DNA of 64,000 nucleotides. Source: Tropicimonas sediminicola (GTDB taxonomy: Bacteria; Pseudomonadota; Alphaproteobacteria; Rhodobacterales; Rhodobacteraceae). Under the pieces are notes generated by a model. It saw nothing but the letters and a program-made list of their open reading frames with translations, was not told the origin of the DNA and did no database searches. This document shows, in pieces, positions 25,642 through 34,426 of this stretch (position 1 is the stretch's first letter; each line of letters starts with the position of its first letter). The DNA is taken from contig NZ_FZOY01000001.1 of NCBI RefSeq assembly GCF_900188335.1, positions 620,001 through 684,000 on the forward strand, written 5' to 3'. The translations under genes were made by a program, and so were the position numbers.

Positions 25642-25680
25642 GGCGTCCCGTGTCTTGTCTTGAATTTTCGGGGAAGGGGT

Positions 25681-25707
25681 CGGAGCGGCGCAAAGGGCGC
25701 CGCTCCG
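25681..25707 (-). other. intercistronic hairpin between potD-like and potA-like genes
   Basis: A perfect 11-bp stem (CGGAGCGGCGC with GCGCCGCTCCG) with a 5-base loop, starting 11 bases after the binding-protein stop on the minus strand. No T run. It probably shields the upstream message or reduces read-through. Confidence 0.6.
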
Positions 25708-25718
25708 GTCGTGTCAGG

Positions 25719-26792
25719 TCAGCCTCCGGTGGCGGCCTTGATCTTCTCCAGCGTCTTGCCTTCCATGTCCTCGACACCCGGCGGAATGTTGGCGAAGAAC
25801 TTCAGGTTGTCGATGTCCGCTTGCGTGAAGGCCGCGTTCACCGCCGCCTTCTTGTCCTCGGGCAGCAGGTCCGCGCCGCCGTTGACCGCCGCGATGGCGC
25901 CGGTGCTGGCCGACATGATCGTGATGTTCTCCGGCTCGAGCACGAAGTTGATCCACTTGTAGGCGGCGTCGTCGGCCTTGCCCTTGGCGGGGATCGCGAA
26001 GGTGTCGATCCAGGTCAGCGCGCCGGTCTCTGGCGGGATGAACACGATGTTCTGGTTCTGGTCGTAGAGCTTGTAGGCGGTCGAATCCCAGGTTTCAGCC
26101 GCGACGATCTCGCCCGAGAGCATCATCGCCGACAGGTCGTCGCCACCCTGCCAATAGGCCTTGATGTTCTCCTTGCAGGCGATCAGCTCGTCCGCGACCT
26201 TGTCCAGCAGTTCCTGGTACTTGTCGAGGTCGGAGTACAGCGCGAAGGGGTCTTCGCCCATCGAGAAGGCCGTGGCGAGCAGGATCGTCCGCTTCAGCCG
26301 CATCGAGGTCTTGCCCTGGTAGGCCGGATCGCAGAGATCCTCCCAGCCGTTCACGTCGGGCGCCTGGGTGACATCTGCCATCAGGCCGGTGGTGCCCCAC
26401 TGGTGCGGCACGCCATAGACGTTGCCGTCAATCGTGGTGTTGGCCTTCACCGCCTCGAGGTGCACCGGCGACATCATGTCGGTGTTGATCTGGGACAGGT
26501 CGAGCGGCTTGTAGATGTCGTATTCAAGCTGCGCGGCGTAGATGCGGTCGTGGCTGGGCTGGGCCAGGTCGAATCCGGCGCCGCCGGTCGCGCGGAGCTT
26601 GGCGATCATCTCCTCGTTGTTGGAGAAGGTGACCTCGACGGTGATGTCGGGGTATTTCTCCTCGAATTTCTGGATCAGCTCCTCGGGCGCGTAGGAGCCC
26701 CAAGTCAACAGGCGAAGGGTTTCGGCGCTGGCGGTCGACGCCATCAGGGCCGTGGCGGCCACAAGGCCGGGCAACACTATGCTAGATCTCAT
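25719..26792 (-). CDS. polyamine-type periplasmic binding protein (PotD/PotF-like)
   Basis: A 357-residue binding protein with a signal peptide (MRSSIVLPGLVAATALMASTASA). The mature N-terminus ETLRLLTWGSYAPEELIQKFEEK and GVPHQWGTTGLMAD are typical of the PotD/PotF family. ATG 26792 has GGGAG at the right spacing; the upstream extension of the frame lacks a ribosome site. It is the first gene of the operon, divergent from the histidine kinase at 27016. The exact ligand (putrescine, spermidine or an opine-like amine) cannot be read from sequence. Confidence 0.87.
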   Translation of the reverse strand: MRSSIVLPGLVAATALMASTASAETLRLLTWGSYAPEELIQKFEEKYPDITVEVTFSNNEEMIAKLRATGGAGFDLAQPSHDRIYAAQLEYDIYKPLDLSQINTDMMSPVHLEAVKANTTIDGNVYGVPHQWGTTGLMADVTQAPDVNGWEDLCDPAYQGKTSMRLKRTILLATAFSMGEDPFALYSDLDKYQELLDKVADELIACKENIKAYWQGGDDLSAMMLSGEIVAAETWDSTAYKLYDQNQNIVFIPPETGALTWIDTFAIPAKGKADDAAYKWINFVLEPENITIMSASTGAIAAVNGGADLLPEDKKAAVNAAFTQADIDNLKFFANIPPGVEDMEGKTLEKIKAATGG

Positions 26793-27015
26793 CGTAAACT
26801 CCCTGTGAAATTGCTGTGGAGCCTCTCGGTGGGCTCCTGTCGGGACTGTAGGACAGAAATCCGGCTTTGTCTCCGGCTTCGTTTTCGCCGCGATTTCAGA
26901 GCCCTCCGATACACTTCTGCTACATCCCGCGGGCGCGCCCGCGTGGGTCTGCTGCTTGCCCGCCGCCGGTTCCGGCCTGTAGTCTGACCCGCATGCTGAC
27001 TCAGGGAATGCCCAC

Positions 27016-28983
27016 ATGAGCTCCGTCCGGTTGCGCCTGCTCGTGCTGGCGCTGGCGCCGCTTGTCGTGTTGATGCCGGCGCTCCTGCTGATCGGGATGA
27101 CCCGCTGGACAGCCGATTACGACAAGGTTCTGATCGCCAACGTGGAAAGCGACCTCAGGATCGCGGAGCAATACCTGTCCCGGATCATGGCCGGCACGGG
27201 CGACGAGCTTCGCGGCGTGGCCGAATCCGCGGAGTTCGCCCGGGTGCTCGACGGCGGCGGTGACGAGACAGCCGCCTTCTTCGAACGCCGAAAGGCGGAG
27301 ATGGGTCTGGATTTCCTCTATTACCTCTCCGCCGATGAGGCCGCGGGTGTGGCGGATGACTGGCCGGTGATCGCCTCCGGGCTGGCCGGACGGGCGGACA
27401 CGCGGATCGACATCTTCGGCGCTTCGGATCTCGCGGGCTTGTCCCCCGAACTTGCGGCGCGCGCCCGGATCCCGCTGATCGAGACGGAGGCCGCCGTGCC
27501 GACCACGCGGCTCGCCGAGGACCGTGGCATGGTCGTCCATGCAGCCAGCCCGGTGCGGCTTGGCGGCCGGACGGGCGTTCTGGTGGGCGGCATCCTGCTG
27601 AACCGGAACCTCGACTTCATCGATTCGATCAACGCGCTGGTCTACCTGAACGCGGTGACCGGCGGCGAGCGGCAGGGCACGGCGACGCTCTTTCTCGACG
27701 ACGTGCGCATTTCGACAAACGTGCGGCTCTTCGAGGACGTGCGCGCGCTCGGTACGCGGGTTTCCGCAGCGGTGCGCGGGGAGGTGCTGGGGGAGGGCCA
27801 CACCTGGCTCGACCGCGCCTTCGTGGTCAACGACTGGTACATCTCCGGCTACCTGCCGCTGACCGACAGCTTCGGCGAGCGGGTCGGCATGCTTTATGTG
27901 GGGTTTCTGGAAGCGCCGTTCGACGCCGCCAAAAAGGCCGCATATCTGTGGATGATGGTGGCCTTCGCGGCGGTGCTGGCGCTCTCGGTGCCGGTGTTTC
28001 TGTGGATGGCCAAGGGGATCTTCGCGCCGCTGGAGCGCATGAACGACACGATGCGGCGGGTCGGGCAGGGTGACTTGTCGGCCCGCAACAACCACCGCGG
28101 CAGCCGGGACGAGATCGGCCTCGTCGCGGCCCATCTCGACGACCTGCTGGACCAGGTGCAGGACCGCGACCGCAGGCTGCGCGAATGGGCCGACGTGCTG
28201 CACGAGAGGGTGGAGCAGCGGACCTCAGAGCTGCGGGAGGCCAACGTGAAGCTGGAGGAGACCTTCCAGCAACTCGTGATGAGCGAGAAGCTCGCCTCAA
28301 TCGGCGAGATCACCGCCGGCGTGGCACACGAGATCAACAACCCCGTCGCCGTGATTCAGGGCAATGTGGACGTGATCCACGAGATCCTCGGGCCGGAAGC
28401 GGAGACGGTGGCGACCGAGCTCGACCTGATCGACCGGCAGGTGGCCCGAATCCAGACCATCGTCGGCAAGCTGCTGCAGTTCGCGCGACCCGGCGATTTC
28501 GCCGGCAGCGGCCAGACGGTGGACCTCGGTGCGGCGGTCGAGGATTGCCTGGTCTTCGTCGAGCACGAGATCTCGAGTCGCGGGATCGAGGTGCGAAAGG
28601 CCCTCGACCCGTCGCCGCCGGTGCGGATCGATCTGGGCGAGTTGCAGCAGGTCGTGGTGAACCTGATCGTCAACGCGGCGCAGGCGATGGAGCAGGGCGG
28701 CCGGATCGATCTGTCGCTGCGGCCGGAGGTCCGGGACGGGCACGCAGGCGTAGGCCTGAGCGTCGCGGACACCGGGCCGGGCATCCCCGAAGGCCGGCTT
28801 GGCGCGGTGTTCGATCCGTTCTTCACGACCAAGCAGGCGGAAGGGACGGGCCTGGGGCTCTCGATTTCGCAGACGCTCGTGCAGCGGGCCGGTGGACTGA
28901 TCACGGCCCGCAACCGTTCCGAGGGCGGAGCGGAGTTCCGCATCTGGCTGCCTGCCGTCGATCCCTCAGCCGGCGATGTATGA
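27016..28983 (+). CDS. membrane sensor histidine kinase with Cache-type sensor
   Basis: 655 residues. TM1 is about 8-28; a periplasmic region 30-305 looks like a double-Cache sensor (a closing strand-rich part GERVGMLYVGFLEAPFD); TM2 is about 310-332; HAMP about 333-385; a coiled coil 385-420; HisKA with phospho-His438 in VAHEINNP; then the ATPase with NLIVNAAQAM, DTGPGIP and GTGLGLSIS. This is the NtrB/DctB-like HPK4 pattern. No response regulator adjoins it. The nearest in the window is the NtrC-like gene at 49355, at the far end of the formate dehydrogenase island, so I infer that they are partners. The ligand is unknown. Confidence 0.85.
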   Translation: MSSVRLRLLVLALAPLVVLMPALLLIGMTRWTADYDKVLIANVESDLRIAEQYLSRIMAGTGDELRGVAESAEFARVLDGGGDETAAFFERRKAEMGLDFLYYLSADEAAGVADDWPVIASGLAGRADTRIDIFGASDLAGLSPELAARARIPLIETEAAVPTTRLAEDRGMVVHAASPVRLGGRTGVLVGGILLNRNLDFIDSINALVYLNAVTGGERQGTATLFLDDVRISTNVRLFEDVRALGTRVSAAVRGEVLGEGHTWLDRAFVVNDWYISGYLPLTDSFGERVGMLYVGFLEAPFDAAKKAAYLWMMVAFAAVLALSVPVFLWMAKGIFAPLERMNDTMRRVGQGDLSARNNHRGSRDEIGLVAAHLDDLLDQVQDRDRRLREWADVLHERVEQRTSELREANVKLEETFQQLVMSEKLASIGEITAGVAHEINNPVAVIQGNVDVIHEILGPEAETVATELDLIDRQVARIQTIVGKLLQFARPGDFAGSGQTVDLGAAVEDCLVFVEHEISSRGIEVRKALDPSPPVRIDLGELQQVVVNLIVNAAQAMEQGGRIDLSLRPEVRDGHAGVGLSVADTGPGIPEGRLGAVFDPFFTTKQAEGTGLGLSISQTLVQRAGGLITARNRSEGGAEFRIWLPAVDPSAGDV

Positions 28984-29075
28984 TTCAGGCAATGCTAAGC
29001 GAGGCAAAAATTCGCCCCAATCTCAACGAGCTGCCGGACTTTCTTTAGTCTCCACGCGAAGCCGCGCCTGCGGGG

Positions 29076-30794
29076 TCAGATGCCGAAGCCCGCATAGGGG
29101 AGAAACCGCACCGGCGTGCCCGGCTCGACCGTGATCGGCCCGTCCGACAGCTCTACGAGCCCGGTCGCCCAGCTGAGCCCGCTGATCCGGCCCGAGCCCT
29201 CGGAGGCAAAGACCTCCGCCGCTCCCGAGGCATTCAGACGGGCGCGGAGGTACTCGCGGCGGCCAGGCTTCTTCGACTTGGAGAACGCGGCGGGCACGTC
29301 GAACCCCATCGGCTCGACCCAGCTCGCGCCGGCCATGAGCGACAGCGCGGGACGGGCGAAAATCAATGCGCAGACCAGCGCGGCGACCGGGTTGCCGGGT
29401 AGCCCGAAGACGGGCGCGCCCTGCCAGGTGGCCAGCGCCAGCGGCCGACCGGGTTTGAGCGCGATCCGCCAGCTCGACAGAGTGCCGCGCGAGGACAGCA
29501 GCGCCGAGACGTGGTCCTCGTCGCCCGCCGATGCCCCTCCGGAAGTGAGGATCACGTCGGCCAGCTCCGCGCCGTCATTCAGCCGGCGTTCGATCTCCCT
29601 CGGGTCGTCCCCGACGTGTCCGAGGTCCACCGGCGCGTAACCCCAGCCCTCGGCAAGGCGCAGCAGCATCGGCCGGTTGGCGTCCCAGATCTGGTGCGGC
29701 TGGGCGGGCAGATCGGGCGAGGGGACGATCTCGTCTCCGGTCGACAGCACGCCGACCCGCAAGCGCCGATGCACCGCGACCTCCGCGATGCCGAGGGCGG
29801 ACAGCAGCGCCAGGTCGGGCGCCCGGAGGCGCTGCCCCGCTTGCAGCGCCATGTCGCCCTCGGCCACGTCCTCGCCCGCCTTGCGGGTGTTCGCGCGTGG
29901 CTTCACAGGTCCGTCGAAGACGACCGAAGCGCCATCGCTCGCCGTGTCCTCCTCCAGTACGACCGTATCCACGCCCTCGGGCAGGATCGCCCCCGTGAGG
30001 ATGCGGATCGCGGCGCCCTCGGGCACGGGCTGGCCATAGGGTTGGCCGGCTGCGGCGCGGCCATCGACCAGCGGCAGGCGCTGCGGCCCGGCACCGGTGG
30101 CGGCATGTGCGAAGCCGTAGCCGTCGACCGCGGAGTTGGGCGAAGGCGGGTTGGAGCGCCGGGCCCGGCACGGCTCGGCCAGGATCCTTCCGCCCGCGTC
30201 CGCCGTGGCGCAGGTCTCGATCCCGGCAACGGGGATCAGAGCCTGCCGCAGCCGCGACAGCGCCTCGTCCACCGGCACCCAGTCCACGCCCTGCGGCATG
30301 GCGAAACAATCGTCCCGCAGCCGCGGCGGCTCCAGCGTCGCGGGCAGGGCGCGGCGCAGGTCCAGCGCGTGGTCGGCGCCAAGAACCGGTGCGGACGTGG
30401 CGGCGAGGAGGTCGGGCAGGGCGCCTTCCTCGGACAGCGCGAGCAGCGCCATGGCCATCTGCCGGGCATGTGCTTCGGCCGGGGTGGTTCCGGGATGCGC
30501 TTCGGAGAAAGCATGTGCTTCGGCCGCCAGCAGGGCCGGATCGATGCGGGCGACGAGCAGGGGGGCGGAGGTTGCGCCGGGCCAGGTGGCGGCCTCAGGG
30601 CCGCATGGCTCACGCCAGGCCTCGGGCGCGTCGTCCACGCCGAGCAGGGTCGCGCCGGCTGGTGCCTCGGAGAGGATCCGGACGGCTTCGGTGGGGTCAG
30701 TGCAGCGATGGGCCGTAACGCTCCCAGACGTGGCGATGGCCAGCCAGAGGCCATCCTCCGCCCGGGTCACGATGGCGACGCGGTCGCAGTTCAC
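29076..30794 (-). CDS. moeA: MoeA-type molybdopterin molybdenumtransferase with N-terminal extra domain
   Basis: 572 residues from GTG 30794, which overlaps the mobB stop (GTGA) and has a strong AAGGAGG. From about residue 165 it is a full MoeA: the N-terminal ILAEP/NSAVDGYGFA block, LSTGDEIV, SGGASAGDEDHV and LPGNPVAALV. MoeA inserts molybdate (or tungstate) into adenylated molybdopterin. Residues 1-160 are an additional region I do not recognise, alanine-rich with LLVARIDPALLAAEAHAF in the middle. An upstream ATG (30881) would lie within mobB. It is the last gene of fdhD-mobA-mobB-moeA. Confidence 0.85.
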   Translation of the reverse strand: MNCDRVAIVTRAEDGLWLAIATSGSVTAHRCTDPTEAVRILSEAPAGATLLGVDDAPEAWREPCGPEAATWPGATSAPLLVARIDPALLAAEAHAFSEAHPGTTPAEAHARQMAMALLALSEEGALPDLLAATSAPVLGADHALDLRRALPATLEPPRLRDDCFAMPQGVDWVPVDEALSRLRQALIPVAGIETCATADAGGRILAEPCRARRSNPPSPNSAVDGYGFAHAATGAGPQRLPLVDGRAAAGQPYGQPVPEGAAIRILTGAILPEGVDTVVLEEDTASDGASVVFDGPVKPRANTRKAGEDVAEGDMALQAGQRLRAPDLALLSALGIAEVAVHRRLRVGVLSTGDEIVPSPDLPAQPHQIWDANRPMLLRLAEGWGYAPVDLGHVGDDPREIERRLNDGAELADVILTSGGASAGDEDHVSALLSSRGTLSSWRIALKPGRPLALATWQGAPVFGLPGNPVAALVCALIFARPALSLMAGASWVEPMGFDVPAAFSKSKKPGRREYLRARLNASGAAEVFASEGSGRISGLSWATGLVELSDGPITVEPGTPVRFLPYAGFGI

Positions 30795-31285
30795 AGGCCG
30801 ACCTCCTTCAGGATGAAGCCGGCGATGGCGGCTGTGTCGTCGAGGTCGAAGACCGGGAGCGTTGCATCCGGCAAAGGGCAATCGGAAGCGATCGCCCGGA
30901 TCGTGTCGTTGCCGTCCGAGAGCGGCAGCTTGCCGGTTTCCTGGCGGTAGGCCTCGACTTTCGGATGCGGCGCGCGCTTGTAGCCCTCGATCAGGACCAG
31001 GTCGACCGGGGACATGCGGGCCAGCAACTCGTCAAGCGCCGGCTCCGCTGCGCCGCGCAGCTCGTGCATAAGCGCCCAGCGGTTGGGCGAGGCCAGCAGC
31101 ACCTCGCGCGCCCCGGCCTCCCGGTGGCGGAAGCTGTCCCGTCCGGGCTGGTCCACATCGGTGTCGTGGTGGGCGTGCTTGACGGTCGACACGCTGTGCC
31201 CCCGCGCGGCGATCTCGGCGACCAGCCGCTCCATCAGCCCGGTCTTGCCGGCGTTCTTCCAGCCGCTCACCCCGTAGAGCCTCAT
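30791..31285 (-). CDS. mobB: MobB, molybdopterin-guanine dinucleotide biosynthesis GTPase
   Basis: 164 residues with the P-loop GWKNAGKTGLMERL and the MobB landmarks TVKHAHHDTDVD and LVLIEGYK. A GTP-binding accessory protein for bis-MGD cofactor assembly. It overlaps mobA by 4 bases and the moeA gene by 4 bases. The cofactor is needed by the formate dehydrogenase encoded 12 kb downstream. Confidence 0.92.
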   Translation of the reverse strand: MRLYGVSGWKNAGKTGLMERLVAEIAARGHSVSTVKHAHHDTDVDQPGRDSFRHREAGAREVLLASPNRWALMHELRGAAEPALDELLARMSPVDLVLIEGYKRAPHPKVEAYRQETGKLPLSDGNDTIRAIASDCPLPDATLPVFDLDDTAAIAGFILKEVGL

Positions 31286-31893
31286 TGCGCCTCCAGCAGG
31301 CGCTCGGCGGCGCGGATGTCCTCGGGGGTGTTTACGTTGAAGAAAGGGTCGCGGGCCGTGGCGTCGAACTCGGCGAGCCCGGCCTCGTGACGGTCGGTCC
31401 AGAGCACGACCTTGCGCAGCCCGTCCTCCAGCGCGGCCCGCAGATCGTGCCGAAGCGACACCGGCCAGAGCCCGAAGGTGGGTTGGCGCCAGAGCTTGCC
31501 GTCGCTGTCGCGGGACCCGGCCAGCGCCAGGCCCTTGGGGCCGGCGGCGGCGGAAAGCCGGGCGACGAGGTCCTCCGGGAAGAAGGGCGTGTCGGCCGCG
31601 GCGGTCACGATGGCAGGGATGCCCGCGCCGGCGGCCCAGTCCAGGCCGGCAAGCACGCCCGCAAGCGGACCGGGGTGGCCAGCGATCGGGTCCGGCAGGA
31701 TCGGCAGGCCGAACTCGGCCAGCCGCGCCGGGTCGCCATTGGCATTGAGCGCCATCGCCCCGACCTGCGGCGCCAGCCGGGCGATCACGTGGTCGATCAG
31801 CCTGCGGTCACCCAGCGGCCGCAGTCCCTTGTCGCCACCGCCCATGCGCGTCGCGCGGCCGCCGGCGAGGATCACCCCTGCGATATCAGCCAT
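31282..31893 (-). CDS. mobA: MobA, molybdenum cofactor guanylyltransferase
   Basis: 203 residues with the nucleotidyltransferase motif LAGGRATRMGGGDKGL and the metal/GTP-binding Asp in AAADTPFFP. It transfers GMP to molybdopterin to form the MGD cofactor. It overlaps fdhD by 8 bases and mobB by 4, so the four Moco genes form one tightly coupled operon. Confidence 0.93.
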   Translation of the reverse strand: MADIAGVILAGGRATRMGGGDKGLRPLGDRRLIDHVIARLAPQVGAMALNANGDPARLAEFGLPILPDPIAGHPGPLAGVLAGLDWAAGAGIPAIVTAAADTPFFPEDLVARLSAAAGPKGLALAGSRDSDGKLWRQPTFGLWPVSLRHDLRAALEDGLRKVVLWTDRHEAGLAEFDATARDPFFNVNTPEDIRAAERLLEAQ

Positions 31894-32761
31894 CGTAGGC
31901 CGCCTTGCGCCGGTGCTTCGACGCCTCTTCCGAGACGGCGGACGGGTCCGCGTCGCGCAGCAGCCGTTCTTCCCCGGACAGGCAGACGAAGCGCTGCCCG
32001 CGCATCCGGCCCACCAGCGTCAGCCCGACCTGACGGGCAATTTCGACGCCCCAGGCGGTGAAGCCCGAGCGGGACACCAGCGCCGGAATGCCCATCTGGG
32101 CGGTCTTGATCACCATTTCGGAGGTCAGCCGCCCGGTCGTGTAGAGGATCTTGTCCTCCGCCGGCACGCCGTGACGGAACATGAAGCCCGCGATCTTGTC
32201 GACCGCGTTGTGCCGGCCGACATCCTCCATGTAGACCAATGGCCTGTCCCGCTGGCAAAGCACGGTGCCATGGATCGCCCCGGCTTCGAGGTAGAGCGAA
32301 GGGGTGGTGTTGATCTCCTTCGCCAGCGCGTAGAGCCAGCTCGTACGGATCTCGGCCGACGGCAAAGCGAGGCCCTCGAGCCCCTCCATCATGTTGCCGA
32401 AGACCGTGCCGACCGCACAGCCGCTGGTGCGGATCTTCTTCTGCATCTTCTCCTCGTAGGAGGTCTCGCGCGCGGTGCGGACCACGACGGTCTCGATCTC
32501 CTCGTCGAAATCGACCCCGGTGACCTCGTCGTCGTCCAGCAGCATGCCCTGGTTCCGCAGGAACCCGAGCGCCAGGTATTCGGGGTAGTCGCCGATTGTC
32601 ATGGCGGTGACGATTTCCTGCCGGTTGAGGAAGATCGTGAGCGGGCGTTCCTCGACCACCGAGATCTCTGTCTCGGCGCCAGTGTGATCGGTGCCGGAGA
32701 TCCGACGCGTCAGGCGGGGATCGGTCGGGGAGGGAAGGATGGGGTAATCCGGAGGCGTCAC
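31886..32761 (-). CDS. fdhD: FdhD, formate dehydrogenase accessory sulfurtransferase
   Basis: 291 residues from GTG 32761, with AGGA upstream. The open frame continues to 33211, but that part has no family-like sequence and overlaps the tupB gene. FdhD carries sulfur from IscS to the molybdenum/tungsten cofactor of formate dehydrogenase. Seen here: EERPLTIFLN, RTSGCAVGT with the conserved cysteine, FMFRHG and YTTGRLTSEMV, as in the family. It is the first gene of the Moco operon, divergent from tupB. Confidence 0.9.
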   Translation of the reverse strand: MTPPDYPILPSPTDPRLTRRISGTDHTGAETEISVVEERPLTIFLNRQEIVTAMTIGDYPEYLALGFLRNQGMLLDDDEVTGVDFDEEIETVVVRTARETSYEEKMQKKIRTSGCAVGTVFGNMMEGLEGLALPSAEIRTSWLYALAKEINTTPSLYLEAGAIHGTVLCQRDRPLVYMEDVGRHNAVDKIAGFMFRHGVPAEDKILYTTGRLTSEMVIKTAQMGIPALVSRSGFTAWGVEIARQVGLTLVGRMRGQRFVCLSGEERLLRDADPSAVSEEASKHRRKAAYDG

Positions 32762-32845
32762 GCGGGGTGTCCTGTCGGGGTGTGGTGTCGTGTTCGCCGG
32801 CCATCCTGTCGGTTGCCCGTGCAAGTTGCAAGGCGGCAGCCGGTA

Positions 32846-32863
32846 GCAGGCAGATGCCCCGGG
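32846..32863. repeat. 18-bp exact repeat, copy 2 (fdhD/tupB gap)
   Basis: Exact match to 3804-3821 in the xsc leader. It lies in the 250-base divergent gap between fdhD and tupB. I see no ModE-like palindrome in this gap. Confidence 0.5.
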
Positions 32864-33011
32864 CGGCGGCATGGACAGATTGTCCCGCCGAAGCTCCGTT
32901 CCTTCCGCCGCCAGGGACATTCTGCTTTTTTGTCGCCCTGACAGCCATTTGTGCTGGAAGTGCCGGGAGCGGCCTGACAGGTTCGCGCCAAACAGGGAGG
33001 GTGGTCGACGG

Positions 33012-33716
33012 ATGGTCGATCTTTGGAGCGGGCTGGTCCAGGCATTCTGGCTGGTCGTGACGTTCAATTCGGAACTCGTCGAGATCGCGCTCCGCTCGCT
33101 GCGGGTGTCTTTCACGGCGTTGCTCGTCGCCTCGCTGATCGCCATGCCCCTCGCCGCGATCCTCGCTGTTAAGCGGTTCCGCTGGCGGCGGGTGGTGATC
33201 GCGGTGCTCAACGCGCTTATGGGCCTGCCGCCGGTCGTCGTGGGGCTTGTCGTCTACGTGCTGCTCTCGCGCTCCGGGCCGCTCGGGGTCCTGGGGCTGC
33301 TCTTCACCCCGACAGCGATGGTGATCGCGCAGGTCATCATCATCGTGCCGCTGATCGCCAGCATCGCCCACCAGTCGCTGCGCGATCTCTGGCAGGAATA
33401 CCACGACCTGCTGATCTCGATGAACGTCACGCAGATGCAAAAGGTCACCACGCTGCTGTGGGACGCCCGCCGGGCCCTTCTGACGGCGGCGCTCGCGGGA
33501 TTCGGACGGGCGATCGGCGAGGTCGGGGCGATCATGATCGTCGGTGGCAATATCGACCACGCCACCCGGGTTCTGACCACGGCGATCGCGCTCGAGACGG
33601 GCAAGGGCGATTTCGCGCTGGCGCTGGCGCTTGGCTTCGTACTGATCGCGCTGGCGATTTCGGTGAGCCTCGCGATCCACTGGCTGAGCCGGACCGAGCG
33701 GGAGGGAAGCTGGTGA
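33012..33716 (+). CDS. tupB: tungstate ABC transporter permease (TupB)
   Basis: A 234-residue membrane permease. ATG 33012 has GGGAGG upstream; the frame is open further back without a good start. About five hydrophobic helices and the EAA-type loop FGRAIGEVGAIMIVGGNI, typical of tungstate/molybdate permeases. It carries tungstate (WO4) across the inner membrane with TupC. The stop overlaps the tupC GTG. Confidence 0.88.
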   Translation: MVDLWSGLVQAFWLVVTFNSELVEIALRSLRVSFTALLVASLIAMPLAAILAVKRFRWRRVVIAVLNALMGLPPVVVGLVVYVLLSRSGPLGVLGLLFTPTAMVIAQVIIIVPLIASIAHQSLRDLWQEYHDLLISMNVTQMQKVTTLLWDARRALLTAALAGFGRAIGEVGAIMIVGGNIDHATRVLTTAIALETGKGDFALALALGFVLIALAISVSLAIHWLSRTEREGSW

Positions 33717-34426
33717 GCGCGCTGTTTCCGGTCGTCCTTGATAGTGCCGAGACGGCGCGGCGCGGGCAGGTGCTGGCCGGTCCGGTGAACCTGACGCTCG
33801 ACGGGCAGGGGATCTGCGTCGTGCTCGGCCCCAACGGCGCCGGCAAGACGTCTCTCCTGCGGCTGATGCACGGGGCGGCACGGCTGACCGCTGGCTCGAT
33901 CCGCTGGTCCTGCCCGACACCGCAGGCACGCAGGGCGCAGGCCTTCGTGTTCCAGCGGCCGGTGATGCTGCGCCGCACGGTGCTGGAGAACCTCGCCTAT
34001 CCGCTGCGGATCCGCGGTGTTCGTCGGAGGGAGGCGATGCAGCGCGCCGCGGATTGGGCGGGGCGCGTGGGCCTCGGCGGCATGCTCGACCGGCAGGCGC
34101 CCGTCCTGTCCGGTGGCGAGCAGCAGAAGCTCGCGCTTGCCCGTGCGCTGATCGCCGAGCCAGCGCTTCTGTTCCTCGACGAGCCCTGCGCCTCGCTCGA
34201 CGGGCGCGCGATGCGCGAGATCGAGGAAATCCTCCTCGCCGCCCGCGCCGCCGGCACCAGCCTGATCCTGTCGACGCACGACATGGGACAGGCGCGACGG
34301 CTGGCCGACGAGGTCGTCTTCATGCTGCACGGCAAGGTGCACGAAGCCGGCCCGGCCCACGATTTTTTCAACCAAACCGCAACGCCCGAAGCACGGGCAT
34401 TTCTTCATGGAGATATTGTCGAATGA
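33713..34426 (+). CDS. tupC: tungstate ABC transporter ATPase (TupC)
   Basis: A 237-residue ABC ATPase from GTG 33713, overlapping the tupB stop. It shows Walker A GPNGAGKTS, signature LSGGEQQKLALARA, Walker B LLFLDEPCASLDG and the H-loop STHDMGQ. There is no C-terminal Mop domain, unlike ModC, so cofactor-level control is not built in. It overlaps tupA by 4 bases. Confidence 0.9.
   Translation: MSALFPVVLDSAETARRGQVLAGPVNLTLDGQGICVVLGPNGAGKTSLLRLMHGAARLTAGSIRWSCPTPQARRAQAFVFQRPVMLRRTVLENLAYPLRIRGVRRREAMQRAADWAGRVGLGGMLDRQAPVLSGGEQQKLALARALIAEPALLFLDEPCASLDGRAMREIEEILLAARAAGTSLILSTHDMGQARRLADEVVFMLHGKVHEAGPAHDFFNQTATPEARAFLHGDIVE

Noticed and set aside
28979-29047. 22-residue open frame overlapping the histidine kinase stop
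   Set aside because: No ribosome site and no recognisable feature; probably the 3' end of the kinase transcript.
32762-33011. ModE box or molybdenum/tungsten cofactor riboswitch upstream of fdhD or tupB
   Set aside because: I looked for a TATA-rich ModE palindrome and for the multi-stem Moco aptamer layout and saw neither.
32762-33211. 150-residue N-terminal extension of FdhD
   Set aside because: It runs antisense through tupB and has no family similarity; GTG 32761 with AGGA gives the normal FdhD length.
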